A program made the translations under genes and the position numbers. This document shows positions 53,736-63,131 of a DNA stretch of 64,000 bases, one piece after another. Numbering within the stretch: the stretch's first letter is position 1; every line of letters begins with the position of its first letter. Below the pieces are notes generated by a model that saw only the letters and a list, made by a program, of their open reading frames with translations, did no database searches and was not told the origin of the DNA. Source of the DNA: Dyadobacter beijingensis DSM 21582 (GTDB lineage: Bacteria > Bacteroidota > Bacteroidia > Cytophagales > Spirosomataceae); contig NZ_KB907791.1 of NCBI RefSeq assembly GCF_000382205.1, positions 124,001-188,000 on the forward strand, in the 5' to 3' direction.

Positions 53736-54443
53736 ATGAACAAAACATCCTTTCGTCATCCGCTCATAGGGCTGACCGCGGCGGTGGTGCTGCTGATGGT
53801 GTACCTCGTTGAGGCGGGCGGCACCGGCTTCCGCCGCCGAACGGCAGCCCGCGACAAACCGGCCATTTCGAAACCTGCCGGACCGGCAGCGCCGCCCGTC
53901 ATATTAAAACCTCGCCGGGCAGGGAAAACCCACGCGGTTACAAAAGCCGATAAGCGGGCCAACGAGTCGAAAAAGGCATTTCTGGATGCTTACACAGTGT
54001 TTATGCACCCGCGTTGCCGGAATTGTCACCCCGCTGGCGACACGCCGTTCCAGGGTGACGACAGCCATCTGCATCCCCAGGGGGTGACCCGCGGCGAGGA
54101 TGGAAAAGGGATTTACGCCAACAAATGCTCCAATTGCCACCAGCCTCAGAACACCGAACTCGCCGGTGAGCATCTGCCGCCCAGCCACCCAACCTGGCAG
54201 CTGCCGCCCTCGCACCGCAAAATGGTTTTCGAGGGCAAATCGCCCCGCGCGTTGGCGGCGAGCTTTAAGGACTCCACTTTTACGGGTTTTAAAACCATGG
54301 AACGGTTTATCGAGCACGTCGAAACGGACCCGCTCGTGAAGCACAGTTTTACCTACGGCACGCGCCCCCCGCTCACGCACGACGCTTTTGTGGCGAAAGT
54401 GAAAGAATGGATCCAAAAGGGGGCAGTACTGCCGGACAAATAG
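53736..54443 (+). CDS. Diheme c-type cytochrome, exported, 235 aa
   Basis: Two heme c motifs are visible, CRNCH at 94-98 and CSNCH at 131-135, with methionine and histidine candidates for axial ligands nearby. The N-terminus has a single hydrophobic segment (LIGLTAAVVLLMVYLVEAGG) that anchors or exports it, followed by a proline- and lysine-rich linker to about residue 75. The ATG at 53736 was preferred over 53670. The gene stands 43 bases before the molybdenum hydroxylase large subunit, so it is the probable electron acceptor. Confidence 0.9.
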   Translation: MNKTSFRHPLIGLTAAVVLLMVYLVEAGGTGFRRRTAARDKPAISKPAGPAAPPVILKPRRAGKTHAVTKADKRANESKKAFLDAYTVFMHPRCRNCHPAGDTPFQGDDSHLHPQGVTRGEDGKGIYANKCSNCHQPQNTELAGEHLPPSHPTWQLPPSHRKMVFEGKSPRALAASFKDSTFTGFKTMERFIEHVETDPLVKHSFTYGTRPPLTHDAFVAKVKEWIQKGAVLPDK

Positions 54444-54486
54444 GCCGGCCGGTTGCAGGCCAGAACAATGATCAAATCAAACAACC

Positions 54487-56637
54487 ATGATGGAAGAGAT
54501 ACTCAATTTTAACAGGCGTGAGTTTTTCAGGAGCAGCGCTATCCTGACTACCGGGCTGCTGGTCCCTTTTTATTCATTCGGCGGGAAAAAATTCGAGACC
54601 GCGCCCGACCCGTCCACGCTGGCGCCCAATTCCTACCTGCGGATCGGCACGGACGGGCACGTGAAAGTGCTGCTGTCGCGCTGCGAACTGGGGCAGGGGA
54701 TCTGGACGGCGCTGCCGATGCTCATCGCCGAGGAACTCGATGCCGACTGGCGGCGGGTGAGCGCCGAGCACGCCCCGGCGGCCATTGAATATTACCATAC
54801 CATGTACGACACGCAGCGGACCGGAGGTTCCACGAGCGTGGTGTCGGAATTCGATCGCTACCGGAAAGCGGGGGCAACGGCCCGCTACCTGCTCGTGCAG
54901 GCCGCTGCGGCCCGTTACAAAACCGACATGGCCAGCTGCCGGACGGAAAATGGCGTGGTATTGGTAGGAGGCCGCAAAATCGCTTACGGCGATCTCGTGC
55001 AGGACGCGGCAAAGCTCACGCCGCCAACCGATGTTCCGCTCAAAGACCCGTCGGCCTGGAAGCTGATCGGTAAAAGCACGAAGCGCCTCGATACGCCCGA
55101 CAAATGCAATGGCAAAGCCATATTCGGCCTGGACGTGCGCCAGCCCGACGCGCTCGTGGCCGCGGTGGCGAGGAACCTCATCGAAGGCTCCAAAGTCAAA
55201 AGTTATGACCGCGAAAAGGCACTTGCCATTCCGGGTGTAAAAGAGGTGGTACCCATTCCGCAGGGCGTGGCCGTGCTGGCCGATAATTTCTGGACGGCCA
55301 GAAGAGGCCGGGACGCGTTGAATGTGCAATGGGACCTCGGCGAGTACGCAAGCCTCAGCAGCGAAGGCATCTGGGCCGATTACCGCAGCCGGGCTGACAA
55401 AGGCGGCATTGTGGCCGTAGAGGCCGGAGATGTGGACAAAACACTGGCTTCTGCGGCAAAAGTGGTATCGGTGGAATATTACCAGCCATTCATCGCCCAT
55501 GCGCCCATGGAACCTTTGAATGCAACCGTGCGCCTCGGGTCTTCGAAATGCGAGGTCTGGACGGGGACGCAGACACAAACCGACGACCAGAACGCCGCCG
55601 CCGAAATCACCGGGCTGCCCAAAGAGCAGGTGTTTATCCATACCGTGTTCCTGGGCGGTTCGTTTGGCCGGCGGAATATCACCCGCTCCGACTTCGTACG
55701 CGAGGCCGTGGAGGTGGCCAAGGCTTCGGGCAAGACCGTGAAGACCGTTTGGACCCGGGAGGACGACATTCAGGGCGGCCGGTACCGGCCTGCATTCCTG
55801 CACCGTTTCAAAGTAGGCCTCGATAAGGAAGGACGGCCGATCGCGTGGAAGCAGGTCAGCGTCGGCCAATCGGTGATGACGGGCGGGCCGTTTGAAAAAG
55901 TCGCGGTGATTAATGGGGTAGATCAATATTCCATCGAGGGTATGCAGCAGGCGGTGCACGTGAAAGCACTTGAAAACAAGAAGATTGAGGTAAATACCAC
56001 GGTACTGCCCATTGGAATAGACAACTGGCGGGCCGTAGGATTGAGCCATACGATTTTTGCCATGGAGAGCCTTTCCGACGAAATGGCGCACGCGGCCGGC
56101 AAAGACCCGCTCGATTACCGGCTGATGCTCTACCGTGACGAACCGCGCCTGGCGGGCGTGCTCTCACTCGTGAAAGAAAAAAGCGGCTGGGGCAAAACCA
56201 TGCCGAAAGGCCGGGGGCTGGGCGTGGCCGCATTTAAAGGAATGGGCAGTTTCGCCGCATTGGTGGCGGATGTGACCGTCAATGGAAAGGAATTGAAGGT
56301 CCATAAATTCACCTGCGTGGTCGACTGCGGCATTGCGGTGAACCCCGACGGTATCCTGGCTCAGGTGGAAAGCAGCGTGGGGCATGGACTTTCGGCGACA
56401 TTGTACAGCGAGGTGACTTTGAAAGACGGCAAGGTCTTGCAGCACAATTTCTACGACTACAAATCCCTCCGCATCGAGGAAATGCCGGAGGTGGAAATAC
56501 ACATTGTACCGAGCAGGGAAAAGCCGGGCGGGATCGGGGAGGCGGCCGTAGGGCAGGTTATGCCGGCTGTGACGAACGCTATTTATGCCGCTACCGGCAA
56601 GCGCATCAGGTCCTTGCCCGTTTACAGCAACCTTTAA
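54487..56637 (+). CDS. Molybdopterin-binding large subunit of an isoquinoline/aldehyde oxidoreductase, 716 aa
   Basis: The N-terminus carries a Tat signal (NRREFFRSSAIL, residues 9-20), so the protein is folded with cofactor before export. The body has xanthine-oxidase family segments, including GGSFGRRNITRSDFV at the cofactor and the closing IGEAAVGQVMPAVTNAIYAA. The catalytic glutamate expected near the end is the one in GIGEAAVG. This is the IorB type, which hydroxylates N-heterocycles or oxidises aldehydes and works with a 2Fe-2S subunit and cytochrome c, without an FAD subunit. The small subunit gene follows after 32 bases. Confidence 0.94.
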   Translation: MMEEILNFNRREFFRSSAILTTGLLVPFYSFGGKKFETAPDPSTLAPNSYLRIGTDGHVKVLLSRCELGQGIWTALPMLIAEELDADWRRVSAEHAPAAIEYYHTMYDTQRTGGSTSVVSEFDRYRKAGATARYLLVQAAAARYKTDMASCRTENGVVLVGGRKIAYGDLVQDAAKLTPPTDVPLKDPSAWKLIGKSTKRLDTPDKCNGKAIFGLDVRQPDALVAAVARNLIEGSKVKSYDREKALAIPGVKEVVPIPQGVAVLADNFWTARRGRDALNVQWDLGEYASLSSEGIWADYRSRADKGGIVAVEAGDVDKTLASAAKVVSVEYYQPFIAHAPMEPLNATVRLGSSKCEVWTGTQTQTDDQNAAAEITGLPKEQVFIHTVFLGGSFGRRNITRSDFVREAVEVAKASGKTVKTVWTREDDIQGGRYRPAFLHRFKVGLDKEGRPIAWKQVSVGQSVMTGGPFEKVAVINGVDQYSIEGMQQAVHVKALENKKIEVNTTVLPIGIDNWRAVGLSHTIFAMESLSDEMAHAAGKDPLDYRLMLYRDEPRLAGVLSLVKEKSGWGKTMPKGRGLGVAAFKGMGSFAALVADVTVNGKELKVHKFTCVVDCGIAVNPDGILAQVESSVGHGLSATLYSEVTLKDGKVLQHNFYDYKSLRIEEMPEVEIHIVPSREKPGGIGEAAVGQVMPAVTNAIYAATGKRIRSLPVYSNL

Positions 56638-56669
56638 CATATTTCAAAGAAAAATAAACGATTCCGGCT

Positions 56670-57119
56670 ATGATCACATTGAAAGTCAATGGAGTAAGTT
56701 ACGGCGTGGATGTGCCCGACGAAATGCCCATCCTGTGGGTGTTGCGTGATGTTCTGGGCCTTACAGGTACGAAATTCGGCTGCGCGGCCGCCCAGTGCGG
56801 CGCCTGCATGGTACACCTCGACGGGGACGGCATCCGCTCCTGCGTAACGCCCGTCGCCCGCGCCGCCGACCGCGAAATCGTCACCATAGAAGGCCTGAAC
56901 GATGCGATCGGCAGGTCGGTGCAGGCTGCTTGGGAAGAAGTGGACGTGCCGCAATGCGGGTATTGCCAGTCGGGCCAGATTATGGCGGCGACCATTCTGC
57001 TGCGCGAAAACCCTGCGCCCACCGACGACGATATCAACCACGCCATGTCCGGCAATATCTGCCGCTGTGGTACGTACAAACGCATTCGTGCGGCGATACA
57101 TCTGGCAGCGAAGACATGA
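56670..57119 (+). CDS. 2Fe-2S small subunit of the molybdenum hydroxylase, 149 aa
   Basis: Two iron-sulphur clusters are predicted. The N-terminal plant-type cluster is held by GCAAAQCGACMVHLDG and a later cysteine in IRSCVTP; the C-terminal cluster by QCGYCQSGQ and ICRCGTY. Length and order fit IorA/CoxS-type small subunits. It has no Tat signal and would be carried out with the large subunit. It passes electrons from the molybdenum centre to the diheme cytochrome. Confidence 0.96.
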   Translation: MITLKVNGVSYGVDVPDEMPILWVLRDVLGLTGTKFGCAAAQCGACMVHLDGDGIRSCVTPVARAADREIVTIEGLNDAIGRSVQAAWEEVDVPQCGYCQSGQIMAATILLRENPAPTDDDINHAMSGNICRCGTYKRIRAAIHLAAKT

Positions 57120-57161
57120 TGGAGTGTGATTACGGTCACACTTTTTTTGTGACCTGCATCC

Positions 57162-57193
57162 TTCGAGAGGCGGGCCCCGAGACCCTAATTTTG
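57162..57193 (+). promoter_or_regulatory. Candidate -33/-7 promoter of the aldo/keto reductase
   Basis: TAATTTTG (57186-57193) is an exact -7 box. The -33 element is weak (TTC at 57162-57164, spacer 21). The start codon at 57244 is 50 bases downstream. Confidence 0.45.
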
Positions 57194-57243
57194 AGCTTCT
57201 CCTGCAAAGGCAGTACCCAGGATTTATTCAATCGAAAAATAGC

Positions 57244-58230
57244 ATGGAATACAGGAAACTAGGTTACACAGATATCGATGTGTCGGTAATCACCTACGGA
57301 AGTTTTGCGATCGGCGGCACGATGTGGGCCGGTACGGAAAAGGGCGAGGCCCGACAGGCCATCCTCGCGTCGATCGACCACGGCGTGACTACACTCGATA
57401 CGGCGCCATTTTACGGATTGGGCCTGAGTGAAGAACTGATCGGTGATACGATCAGCGGAATGGACCGCTCGAGAATTCAGATCCTGACCAAATTCGGAAT
57501 GGTCTGGGATGGAAGCAACAACGGCCGGGGCGATTTTATGTTCGACATCGAGCAGGATGGCAAGACTTACCCAGTTTACAAATTTGCTTCGAAAGAGAAT
57601 GTGATCAAGGAAGCGGAAGAAAGTCTTCAACGGCTCAGGACCGATTACCTGGACCTGCTGCAACTGCATTGGTTCGACTCCACGACGCCCGTCGACGAGA
57701 CGATGGAAGCATTGCAGCGGCTGATCGACCAGGGCAAGATCCGCGCAGCAGGCGTGAGCAACTACGACAAAGGGCAGATGCTCGAAGCACAGCAAACGAT
57801 CCGCCTGGCGTCCAACCAGGTGCCTTACAGTATGTTGAAAAGAGGTATCGAAGCGGAAGTGATCCCGACGGCCGTTGAAAACGGCATTGGCATTATCGCT
57901 TACAGTCCGCTGGAACGGGGCTTACTTACCGGCAAGTTTTTCAATGGGAATGCATTGAAATCTACCGACCATCGCAACGGCTATTTCGCGCAGTTCGATT
58001 TGCAAAGAGTTCAAACTTTTCTCGAAGAAATAGAGCCCGTCGCATTCGACAAAGGCGTAACGCTTTCGCAGCTCGTGCTGAAATGGACGACGCTGCAACC
58101 GGGCATTTCGGTGGTGCTGGCCGGAGCGCGCAACAAGGAGCAGGCGGTCAGCAATGCACGGGCGATCGACATACAGCTGAGTACCGAAGAATTGGCTTAC
58201 ATCAATGAACAGCTCGATGTGCTGGTGTAG
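57244..58230 (+). CDS. Aldo/keto reductase, 328 aa
   Basis: An eight-stranded barrel with the AKR tetrad: Asp and Tyr in TTLDTAPFYGLG, Lys in ILTKFGMVW and His in LLQLHWFD. The NADP-binding end is seen as GARNKEQAVSNARAI. The start YRKLGYTDIDVSVITYGSFA is typical of the AKR11-13/YajO-like branch. It reduces aldehydes and ketones in the cytoplasm. It has its own candidate promoter and is followed two bases later by an exported ABM protein, so they share a transcript. Confidence 0.95.
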   Translation: MEYRKLGYTDIDVSVITYGSFAIGGTMWAGTEKGEARQAILASIDHGVTTLDTAPFYGLGLSEELIGDTISGMDRSRIQILTKFGMVWDGSNNGRGDFMFDIEQDGKTYPVYKFASKENVIKEAEESLQRLRTDYLDLLQLHWFDSTTPVDETMEALQRLIDQGKIRAAGVSNYDKGQMLEAQQTIRLASNQVPYSMLKRGIEAEVIPTAVENGIGIIAYSPLERGLLTGKFFNGNALKSTDHRNGYFAQFDLQRVQTFLEEIEPVAFDKGVTLSQLVLKWTTLQPGISVVLAGARNKEQAVSNARAIDIQLSTEELAYINEQLDVLV

Positions 58231-58231
58231 G

Positions 58232-58975
58232 ATGAAGGCAGAACAGTTACTATCGCTGCGCCATGTGCTGGCCATGCTCCTGGCAGTGCCATTCGTTTTC
58301 GCTGGCTTGCCAGCCAATGCCTCCGATAAACCGGTTGCACGGCTGACGCGCTTCGACATAAAACAAGGACAGGAGGCTGCATTCAGCAAAGCATTGGCCG
58401 AAACCGTGAAGCAGGCGGTCGCGCAGGAAGGAAATATCATGGCGGAGGCATACCGGGAAGAAGGGGAACCATCTGTGCTGTGGCTCATCGAGCGATGGAG
58501 CAGCGCGGAAGGCTTGGAGCTGTTTTCCAAAAGCAAACAGGCGGTGTCGTTCGAAACATTGCTGCAAACGGCGATTTCGAAGCAGCCTGACATTTACCGG
58601 TTAAAAGACCTGGAACCACTGACGAAACAGCAATGGCGGGCCGTGGCCCGGAAAGGCGACCAACCCATTACGATCATGCTTTTTGTGGACGCCCGCGCAG
58701 GCACGCAGCAGACGTTCACGAGCCTCTACCACACCGCTATGCCGCATTTCCGGGGCGAGGAAGGTGTGGTGACCTACCAGCTGTCGGAGATTGAGGGCGA
58801 CGGTACGCAGTTTGTCACGTACGAGAAATTCAGGAGCCAGGATGCATTTCAATTTCACCTGGATTTCCCGCCGGTAAAGCCGGTTGTCGAATACCTGGAA
58901 AAGAATGTCAGGCAGCCGCCTTTCCAGAATGGCCTGCATAACCTGATCGAAATCGCGCCGATGACGCGCGAATAA
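58232..58975 (+). CDS. Exported tandem ABM-domain monooxygenase-like protein, 248 aa
   Basis: The start ATG lies one base after the stop of the aldo/keto reductase; a frame extension upstream was rejected. A signal peptide of about 30 residues (ending GLPANA) is followed by two dimeric alpha/beta-barrel domains (VARLTRFDIKQGQEAAFSKA at 37-115; ITIMLFVDARAGTQQTFTSL at about 148-235). Such domains act as quinol monooxygenases or heme/quinone binders. Here the location is periplasmic, unlike the small cytoplasmic ABM at 51598. Confidence 0.87.
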   Translation: MKAEQLLSLRHVLAMLLAVPFVFAGLPANASDKPVARLTRFDIKQGQEAAFSKALAETVKQAVAQEGNIMAEAYREEGEPSVLWLIERWSSAEGLELFSKSKQAVSFETLLQTAISKQPDIYRLKDLEPLTKQQWRAVARKGDQPITIMLFVDARAGTQQTFTSLYHTAMPHFRGEEGVVTYQLSEIEGDGTQFVTYEKFRSQDAFQFHLDFPPVKPVVEYLEKNVRQPPFQNGLHNLIEIAPMTRE

Positions 58976-59014
58976 ACCTGAGTCGGATAATTTATCAACC
59001 AAAACAGTACGACA

Positions 59015-59806
59015 ATGAAAAAGATGATCCAGCTGTTAACCGGCCTGGTGTTGCTGGCACCGGCTTATGTGAATGCGCAGCAAAGTACAGCCAATGAACT
59101 GGAAATAATGAACCAGCTGTCGTCCCGCGCAGCGGTATCTTCGATGCCCGTATCGCAGCTGCTGAATGCGCCGGGCAACGAGGCATTGAAGGCTTTTTTC
59201 TTTACGCCTGTCAAGAAAAAAGGCGCTTTAAAAGGTAAAAGAATGGCCGTGATCGCCGCCGACGGTTTCGAGGAAATCGAAATGCTGGGACCAGTGTGGT
59301 ACTTCCGCGAACTTGGTGCCAAAGTCGATATTGTGGGGCCTAAATTCAACCCGGCACCGGCCCGCTATGGCCTCAGCACCCCGGAAATGGCCAAAGACCA
59401 CATCATGGCGATCCAATACCTCAATCCGGTCGGATGGGTGAAAGTCGACCGCACGGCCGACCAGATCAAAGTCGAGGAATACGACGCCATTTTTATCCCC
59501 GGCGGCGCCTGGAACCCCGATAACCTGCGCTACGACAAGGACGTGATCCGCTTCATCAAAGAATTTAACAAAGCCGGCAAACTGGTCGCCGCCATCTGCC
59601 ACGCCCCCGTGGTACTCGCCACGGCCGACATCCTCAAAGGCCGCAAACTGACCGGCTACTGGAACATCCAGACCGACCTCACCAATGCCGGCGGCATCGT
59701 CACCGACGAACCGGTCGTGGTAGACGGCAACATTATCACGAGCCGCCACCCGATAGACGTCGCGGATTTCTCGCGGGCGGTGGAGGGGTGGTTGGTGAAG
59801 GAGTAG
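59015..59806 (+). CDS. Exported DJ-1/PfpI family protein, 263 aa
   Basis: A signal peptide (MKKMIQLLTGLVLLAPAYVN, cut after AQ) and a spacer of about 50 residues precede the DJ-1/PfpI domain: RMAVIAADGFEEIEMLGPVW with the conserved acidic residues, IFIPGGAWNPDNLR, and the nucleophile elbow AICHAP with C195. It is likely periplasmic. It follows the exported ABM gene by 39 bases, forming an ABM/DJ-1 pair that mirrors the cytoplasmic pair at 50865-51909. Activity could be a glyoxalase, hydratase or amidase. Confidence 0.92.
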   Translation: MKKMIQLLTGLVLLAPAYVNAQQSTANELEIMNQLSSRAAVSSMPVSQLLNAPGNEALKAFFFTPVKKKGALKGKRMAVIAADGFEEIEMLGPVWYFRELGAKVDIVGPKFNPAPARYGLSTPEMAKDHIMAIQYLNPVGWVKVDRTADQIKVEEYDAIFIPGGAWNPDNLRYDKDVIRFIKEFNKAGKLVAAICHAPVVLATADILKGRKLTGYWNIQTDLTNAGGIVTDEPVVVDGNIITSRHPIDVADFSRAVEGWLVKE

Positions 59807-59818
59807 TAAACATCAACG

Positions 59819-62137
59819 TCACAGTGACAAAGGCCTGACCACCAGGCCTACCCACCGGTCCGCTTCATATTGTAACGCCAGCGATATCCGGGTACCGCCG
59901 CGGCTTTCGAACAGCACCCGGGCGCCGAGGTCTTCGCTGAGGCCTTTGATGAGCTGAATGCCCAGCGAACTTTGGCTGTTATAGCTGCTTTCGTCCCAAC
60001 CGATGCCGTTGTCTTCCACGATGAGCGACAGCCGGCCGTCGCGCTCGTGCAGCGAGACGTGTATTAGTCCCTTCGTTTTGCCGGGGAAGGCATATTTGTA
60101 CGCATTGGTCACGCTTTCGTTGACGATCAACGCGAGCGGGATGGCCAGGCCCGTTGGGAGTTTGATAGGGTCTATCTCCTGGATGACGCGTATCTCCTTG
60201 CTCGTGCCGAAGGTGTCGGACAGGAAGTGGAGGAATTCGGTGAAATAGCTTCGCATATCCACGGTTTTGATGTCCTCCGACTGGTACAGCTTCTGGTGGA
60301 TCAGCGACATCGCGTAAATCCGGTTCTGGCTCGTTTCCAGGGCTTTCAGTGCTTCGTTGCCCAGGTAGGAGGCCTGGCTTTCGAGCAGGCAGATAATCGT
60401 ATGTAAATTGTTTTTTACCCGGTGGTGGACCTCTTTGAGCAGCCATTCCTTCTCGGTCAGCAGGTGTTCGAGTATCTGGTTTTTTTCCGTGATAATCATG
60501 TTTTTGTGCTCGATTTCACGGCTGTTGATCGTCCTTTCCCGGTATTTGGAAAAAATAAGGCCGGCAATGATGATCACAAAAATGGCTGCGACTACCGCCA
60601 TGACCATCGTCAGGTTGGCATTGCGTACACGCTCCTGCTGAATGTTCACGTTCTGGTTGAGCAGGCGGATGTCCCGGTCTTTGATCTTGATTTCGTCCTC
60701 CCGCTGCTGCGCCTCGAATGCCATGCGGAGTTTCTGCCCTTCCTGTTCTTTGGACCGTTTCAGGTTGACATTATTAATGGTGCTGCAAGCGCTCAAATGC
60801 CTCATTGCGTCGTAGCAATATCCCGTCGCGGAATCGGCCAGAAAAGACATGAAATGAATGTGCAGCTTCGAGCCGTTGGTCCAGTAAGTTTCGGGAAATT
60901 TTGCTTCCGCCAACAGCAGCGGCCTCGCTTTGGCAAACTGCCGCGATTCGACATACAGCTGCGCCAGGGTGGCCGTGGTAAGGGCAATGTGAATGTGGTA
61001 CTTCTGGCTGACGTCATAGGCCCGCTTGCAATACTCCTCCGATTTTGCATGTTTCCCCATCCGCCGGAAAATGCAACCCATAATCAGGTTCCTGTATACA
61101 CGGTCCGATGCGGTTTGCGGCGGCGCCTTTTGCAGTAACTGCTGCATCAGCCGCATATCTCTTTCATGGCTCCCAGCCTTACCGAAGATGTATTCAGCCG
61201 TGTACAGCATCAGCGGATCCGACAAATTGTACCTGCCCGCGCGCTCGCCGTAGCGCTCAATGGCGAGACGCATGTAATTGAAGCCCTTCGCGTATTCGTC
61301 ATTGTCGGTGCACACCACTGCATGATTAAAATAGATATCCGCCGCCATGCCCGAATCGCCGGAAGCTTTCATCGTTTTGATAGCTTCCATCGAATAATAG
61401 AGCGAGCGCAACTGGTCACCGATGTAATAATTGTATTCACTGAGTGCCGCATACGTCGTCTGGTAGTACCGGCTGCCGGCCTTTCTGAAACGGTTCACAA
61501 TGTCGAGCAGCTCCGCTTCGGCGGCGGGGTCCTGCTGCCTGGCGTGCACGAGGGCGATGATCTGCCGTGCCTGGGTTTCGCGGACGGGATCTTGCATGTC
61601 GATGCTGGCGACAATGGCTTCTTTGGCCAGGCCGGTCGCCCGGGCCCAGTCGTCATCTTTAAAATCCTTGTCCGCGTCGCAGTATGCATAGGCGAGCCGC
61701 AGTTTCAGGTCGAGGCGATAGCTTTTTTCCAGTCGCGGGAGCCACTTTTCCGCCTGCCGGAAGTCTTTTTTATCAATCGCCACCAGCGCGAGGAGCTTGA
61801 TGGCCCTTTGCTGGGCGTCGGTTTTGGCACTCGTTGAACGCCCATTGAGCACGCGCCGGGCATAGGCTGCCGCTTTATCGAGGTCTTCGTAGCGCTTTCG
61901 CGGCTTGTTGTAATAGAGGTTGGCCAGGTCGGCGAGGGCATCGTTTCGGTCGCCGGTTTCCGCCGCGTTATCCTGGATAATTTCCAGCAAATCGAAAAGC
62001 CGGCTTTCGGGAACAATGGGGTTGGAAGGATAAAATTGCGCATGGGTTGCACGGGGCGCAAGACAGCAGCATAAAAAGAAAATGTAAAGCCAACGGAGAG
62101 CCGGCACGGCAGTGCGAAACAGTGTTGATCGGATCAT
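59819..62137 (-). CDS. Sensor histidine kinase HK2, paralogue of HK1, 772 aa
   Basis: Same order as HK1: signal peptide ending THAQ, helical TPR-like sensor region, membrane helix near 511-532 (MVMAVVAAIFVIIIAGLIFS), coiled coil, HisKA_2 with KEVHHRVKNN and HATPase with NESVTNAYKYAF and DNGIGWDE. Several segments are identical in the two kinases, for instance the mature start PIVPESRL. No response regulator is adjacent; RR2 at 20732 or RR1 may be the partner. A 26-base promoter block (62185-62210) is shared with HK1. It is convergent with the DJ-1 gene. Confidence 0.94.
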   Translation of the reverse strand: MIRSTLFRTAVPALRWLYIFFLCCCLAPRATHAQFYPSNPIVPESRLFDLLEIIQDNAAETGDRNDALADLANLYYNKPRKRYEDLDKAAAYARRVLNGRSTSAKTDAQQRAIKLLALVAIDKKDFRQAEKWLPRLEKSYRLDLKLRLAYAYCDADKDFKDDDWARATGLAKEAIVASIDMQDPVRETQARQIIALVHARQQDPAAEAELLDIVNRFRKAGSRYYQTTYAALSEYNYYIGDQLRSLYYSMEAIKTMKASGDSGMAADIYFNHAVVCTDNDEYAKGFNYMRLAIERYGERAGRYNLSDPLMLYTAEYIFGKAGSHERDMRLMQQLLQKAPPQTASDRVYRNLIMGCIFRRMGKHAKSEEYCKRAYDVSQKYHIHIALTTATLAQLYVESRQFAKARPLLLAEAKFPETYWTNGSKLHIHFMSFLADSATGYCYDAMRHLSACSTINNVNLKRSKEQEGQKLRMAFEAQQREDEIKIKDRDIRLLNQNVNIQQERVRNANLTMVMAVVAAIFVIIIAGLIFSKYRERTINSREIEHKNMIITEKNQILEHLLTEKEWLLKEVHHRVKNNLHTIICLLESQASYLGNEALKALETSQNRIYAMSLIHQKLYQSEDIKTVDMRSYFTEFLHFLSDTFGTSKEIRVIQEIDPIKLPTGLAIPLALIVNESVTNAYKYAFPGKTKGLIHVSLHERDGRLSLIVEDNGIGWDESSYNSQSSLGIQLIKGLSEDLGARVLFESRGGTRISLALQYEADRWVGLVVRPLSL

Positions 62138-62184
62138 GGCGAACGGGTGCTTGTAAGTGGGTAATTTCTCCGGGAGAGGACGAG

Positions 62185-62210
62185 GAAGTTAGTGCTAAAT
62201 ATCATGATTT
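62185..62210 (-). promoter_or_regulatory. Conserved promoter block of HK2
   Basis: It matches the HK1 block (45411-45436) in 25 of 26 bases, including the ATCATGAT dyad and CTAAATATC. The rest of the leader is diverged except CAAGCACCC near the start codon. Confidence 0.5.
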
Positions 62211-62334
62211 AAAAGGAGTTAGCTATCGTATTGGTTGGATAAATTACTTATTCCGGACCGAAAAAAAGGCGATCATGGTTTTTACTGCTACCTTACGGGA
62301 AAATCCATTGGCCATAACAAAAAACATCATCCGT

Positions 62335-63117
62335 ATGCAACGCAGGAAATTCCTCCGATCTTCATTAGCTGTTACCGCCGCTACGGCTGCCGGTACCCAC
62401 TCCGCGTCAGCGGCCGACGCGCATTTTGCCTCAAAAGAAGTATATGAATGGCGCGAATACGAAATGCGATTCGGGGCCGATGTGGCGCAGCTGGAGAATT
62501 ATTTCAAAACCGCCCTTATTCCTGCATTGAACAAACATGGCGTGAAATCGGTAGGCGTTTTCAAGGAGTGGCGCCCGTCGGACCCGGCGAAAATCTATCT
62601 CCTGACGCCCTACGCCTCGCTCGAACAATATGCGGCCGTCAACGGCAAGGTGAAAGCCGACGCCGACTTTATCAAAAACAGCGCTGCGTATAATGGGGTA
62701 GCGGTCGACAAGGCGCTGTACAGCCGCTTCACGGCCTCGCTCATGAGCGCCTTCGAAGGCTGGCCCGCCATCACGGTGCCCGCTACGGGGCCGCGCATTT
62801 TCGAATTGCGGACGTATGAGGGGTACAGTGAGGATGCGGTGACGAGGAAAGTGAAGATGTTCAACGACGGCGAATACCCGATTTTCCAAAGGGCCAAACT
62901 GAACCCCGTGTTCTTCGGCGAGGTGATCGCGGGCGACAAAATGCCCCGGCTGACCTACCTGCTGTCGTGTAGCAGCATGGAGGAACGCGACAAAGGTTGG
63001 GCCGCATTCATTGCCGATCCGGCATGGAAAAAGCTCGTGGGCGACCCGCAGTATGCGAACACGATTTCGAAGATCATCAATACATTTCTGGTCCCTACGT
63101 CGTATTCGCAAGTGTAA
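62335..63117 (+). CDS. Tat-exported NIPSNAP family protein, 260 aa
   Basis: I chose the ATG at 62335, which gives a Tat-like signal (QRRKFLRSSLAVTAATAAG, ending SASAAD); the frame is open much further but overlaps the HK2 start region. Two dimeric alpha/beta-barrel units follow: YEWREYEMRFGADVAQLENY with VGVFKEW, and RIFELRTYEGYSEDAVTRKV with NPVFFGEV. NIPSNAP proteins are of unknown function; the fold is that of ABM proteins. It is divergent from HK2, with the shared region holding the HK2 promoter block. Confidence 0.9.
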   Translation: MQRRKFLRSSLAVTAATAAGTHSASAADAHFASKEVYEWREYEMRFGADVAQLENYFKTALIPALNKHGVKSVGVFKEWRPSDPAKIYLLTPYASLEQYAAVNGKVKADADFIKNSAAYNGVAVDKALYSRFTASLMSAFEGWPAITVPATGPRIFELRTYEGYSEDAVTRKVKMFNDGEYPIFQRAKLNPVFFGEVIAGDKMPRLTYLLSCSSMEERDKGWAAFIADPAWKKLVGDPQYANTISKIINTFLVPTSYSQV

Positions 63118-63131
63118 TATTCAGCAAATCG

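Noticed and set aside
62047..62334. N-terminal extension of the NIPSNAP gene
   Set aside because: It would overlap the HK2 signal-peptide coding region and its conserved promoter, and would bury the Tat signal inside the protein.
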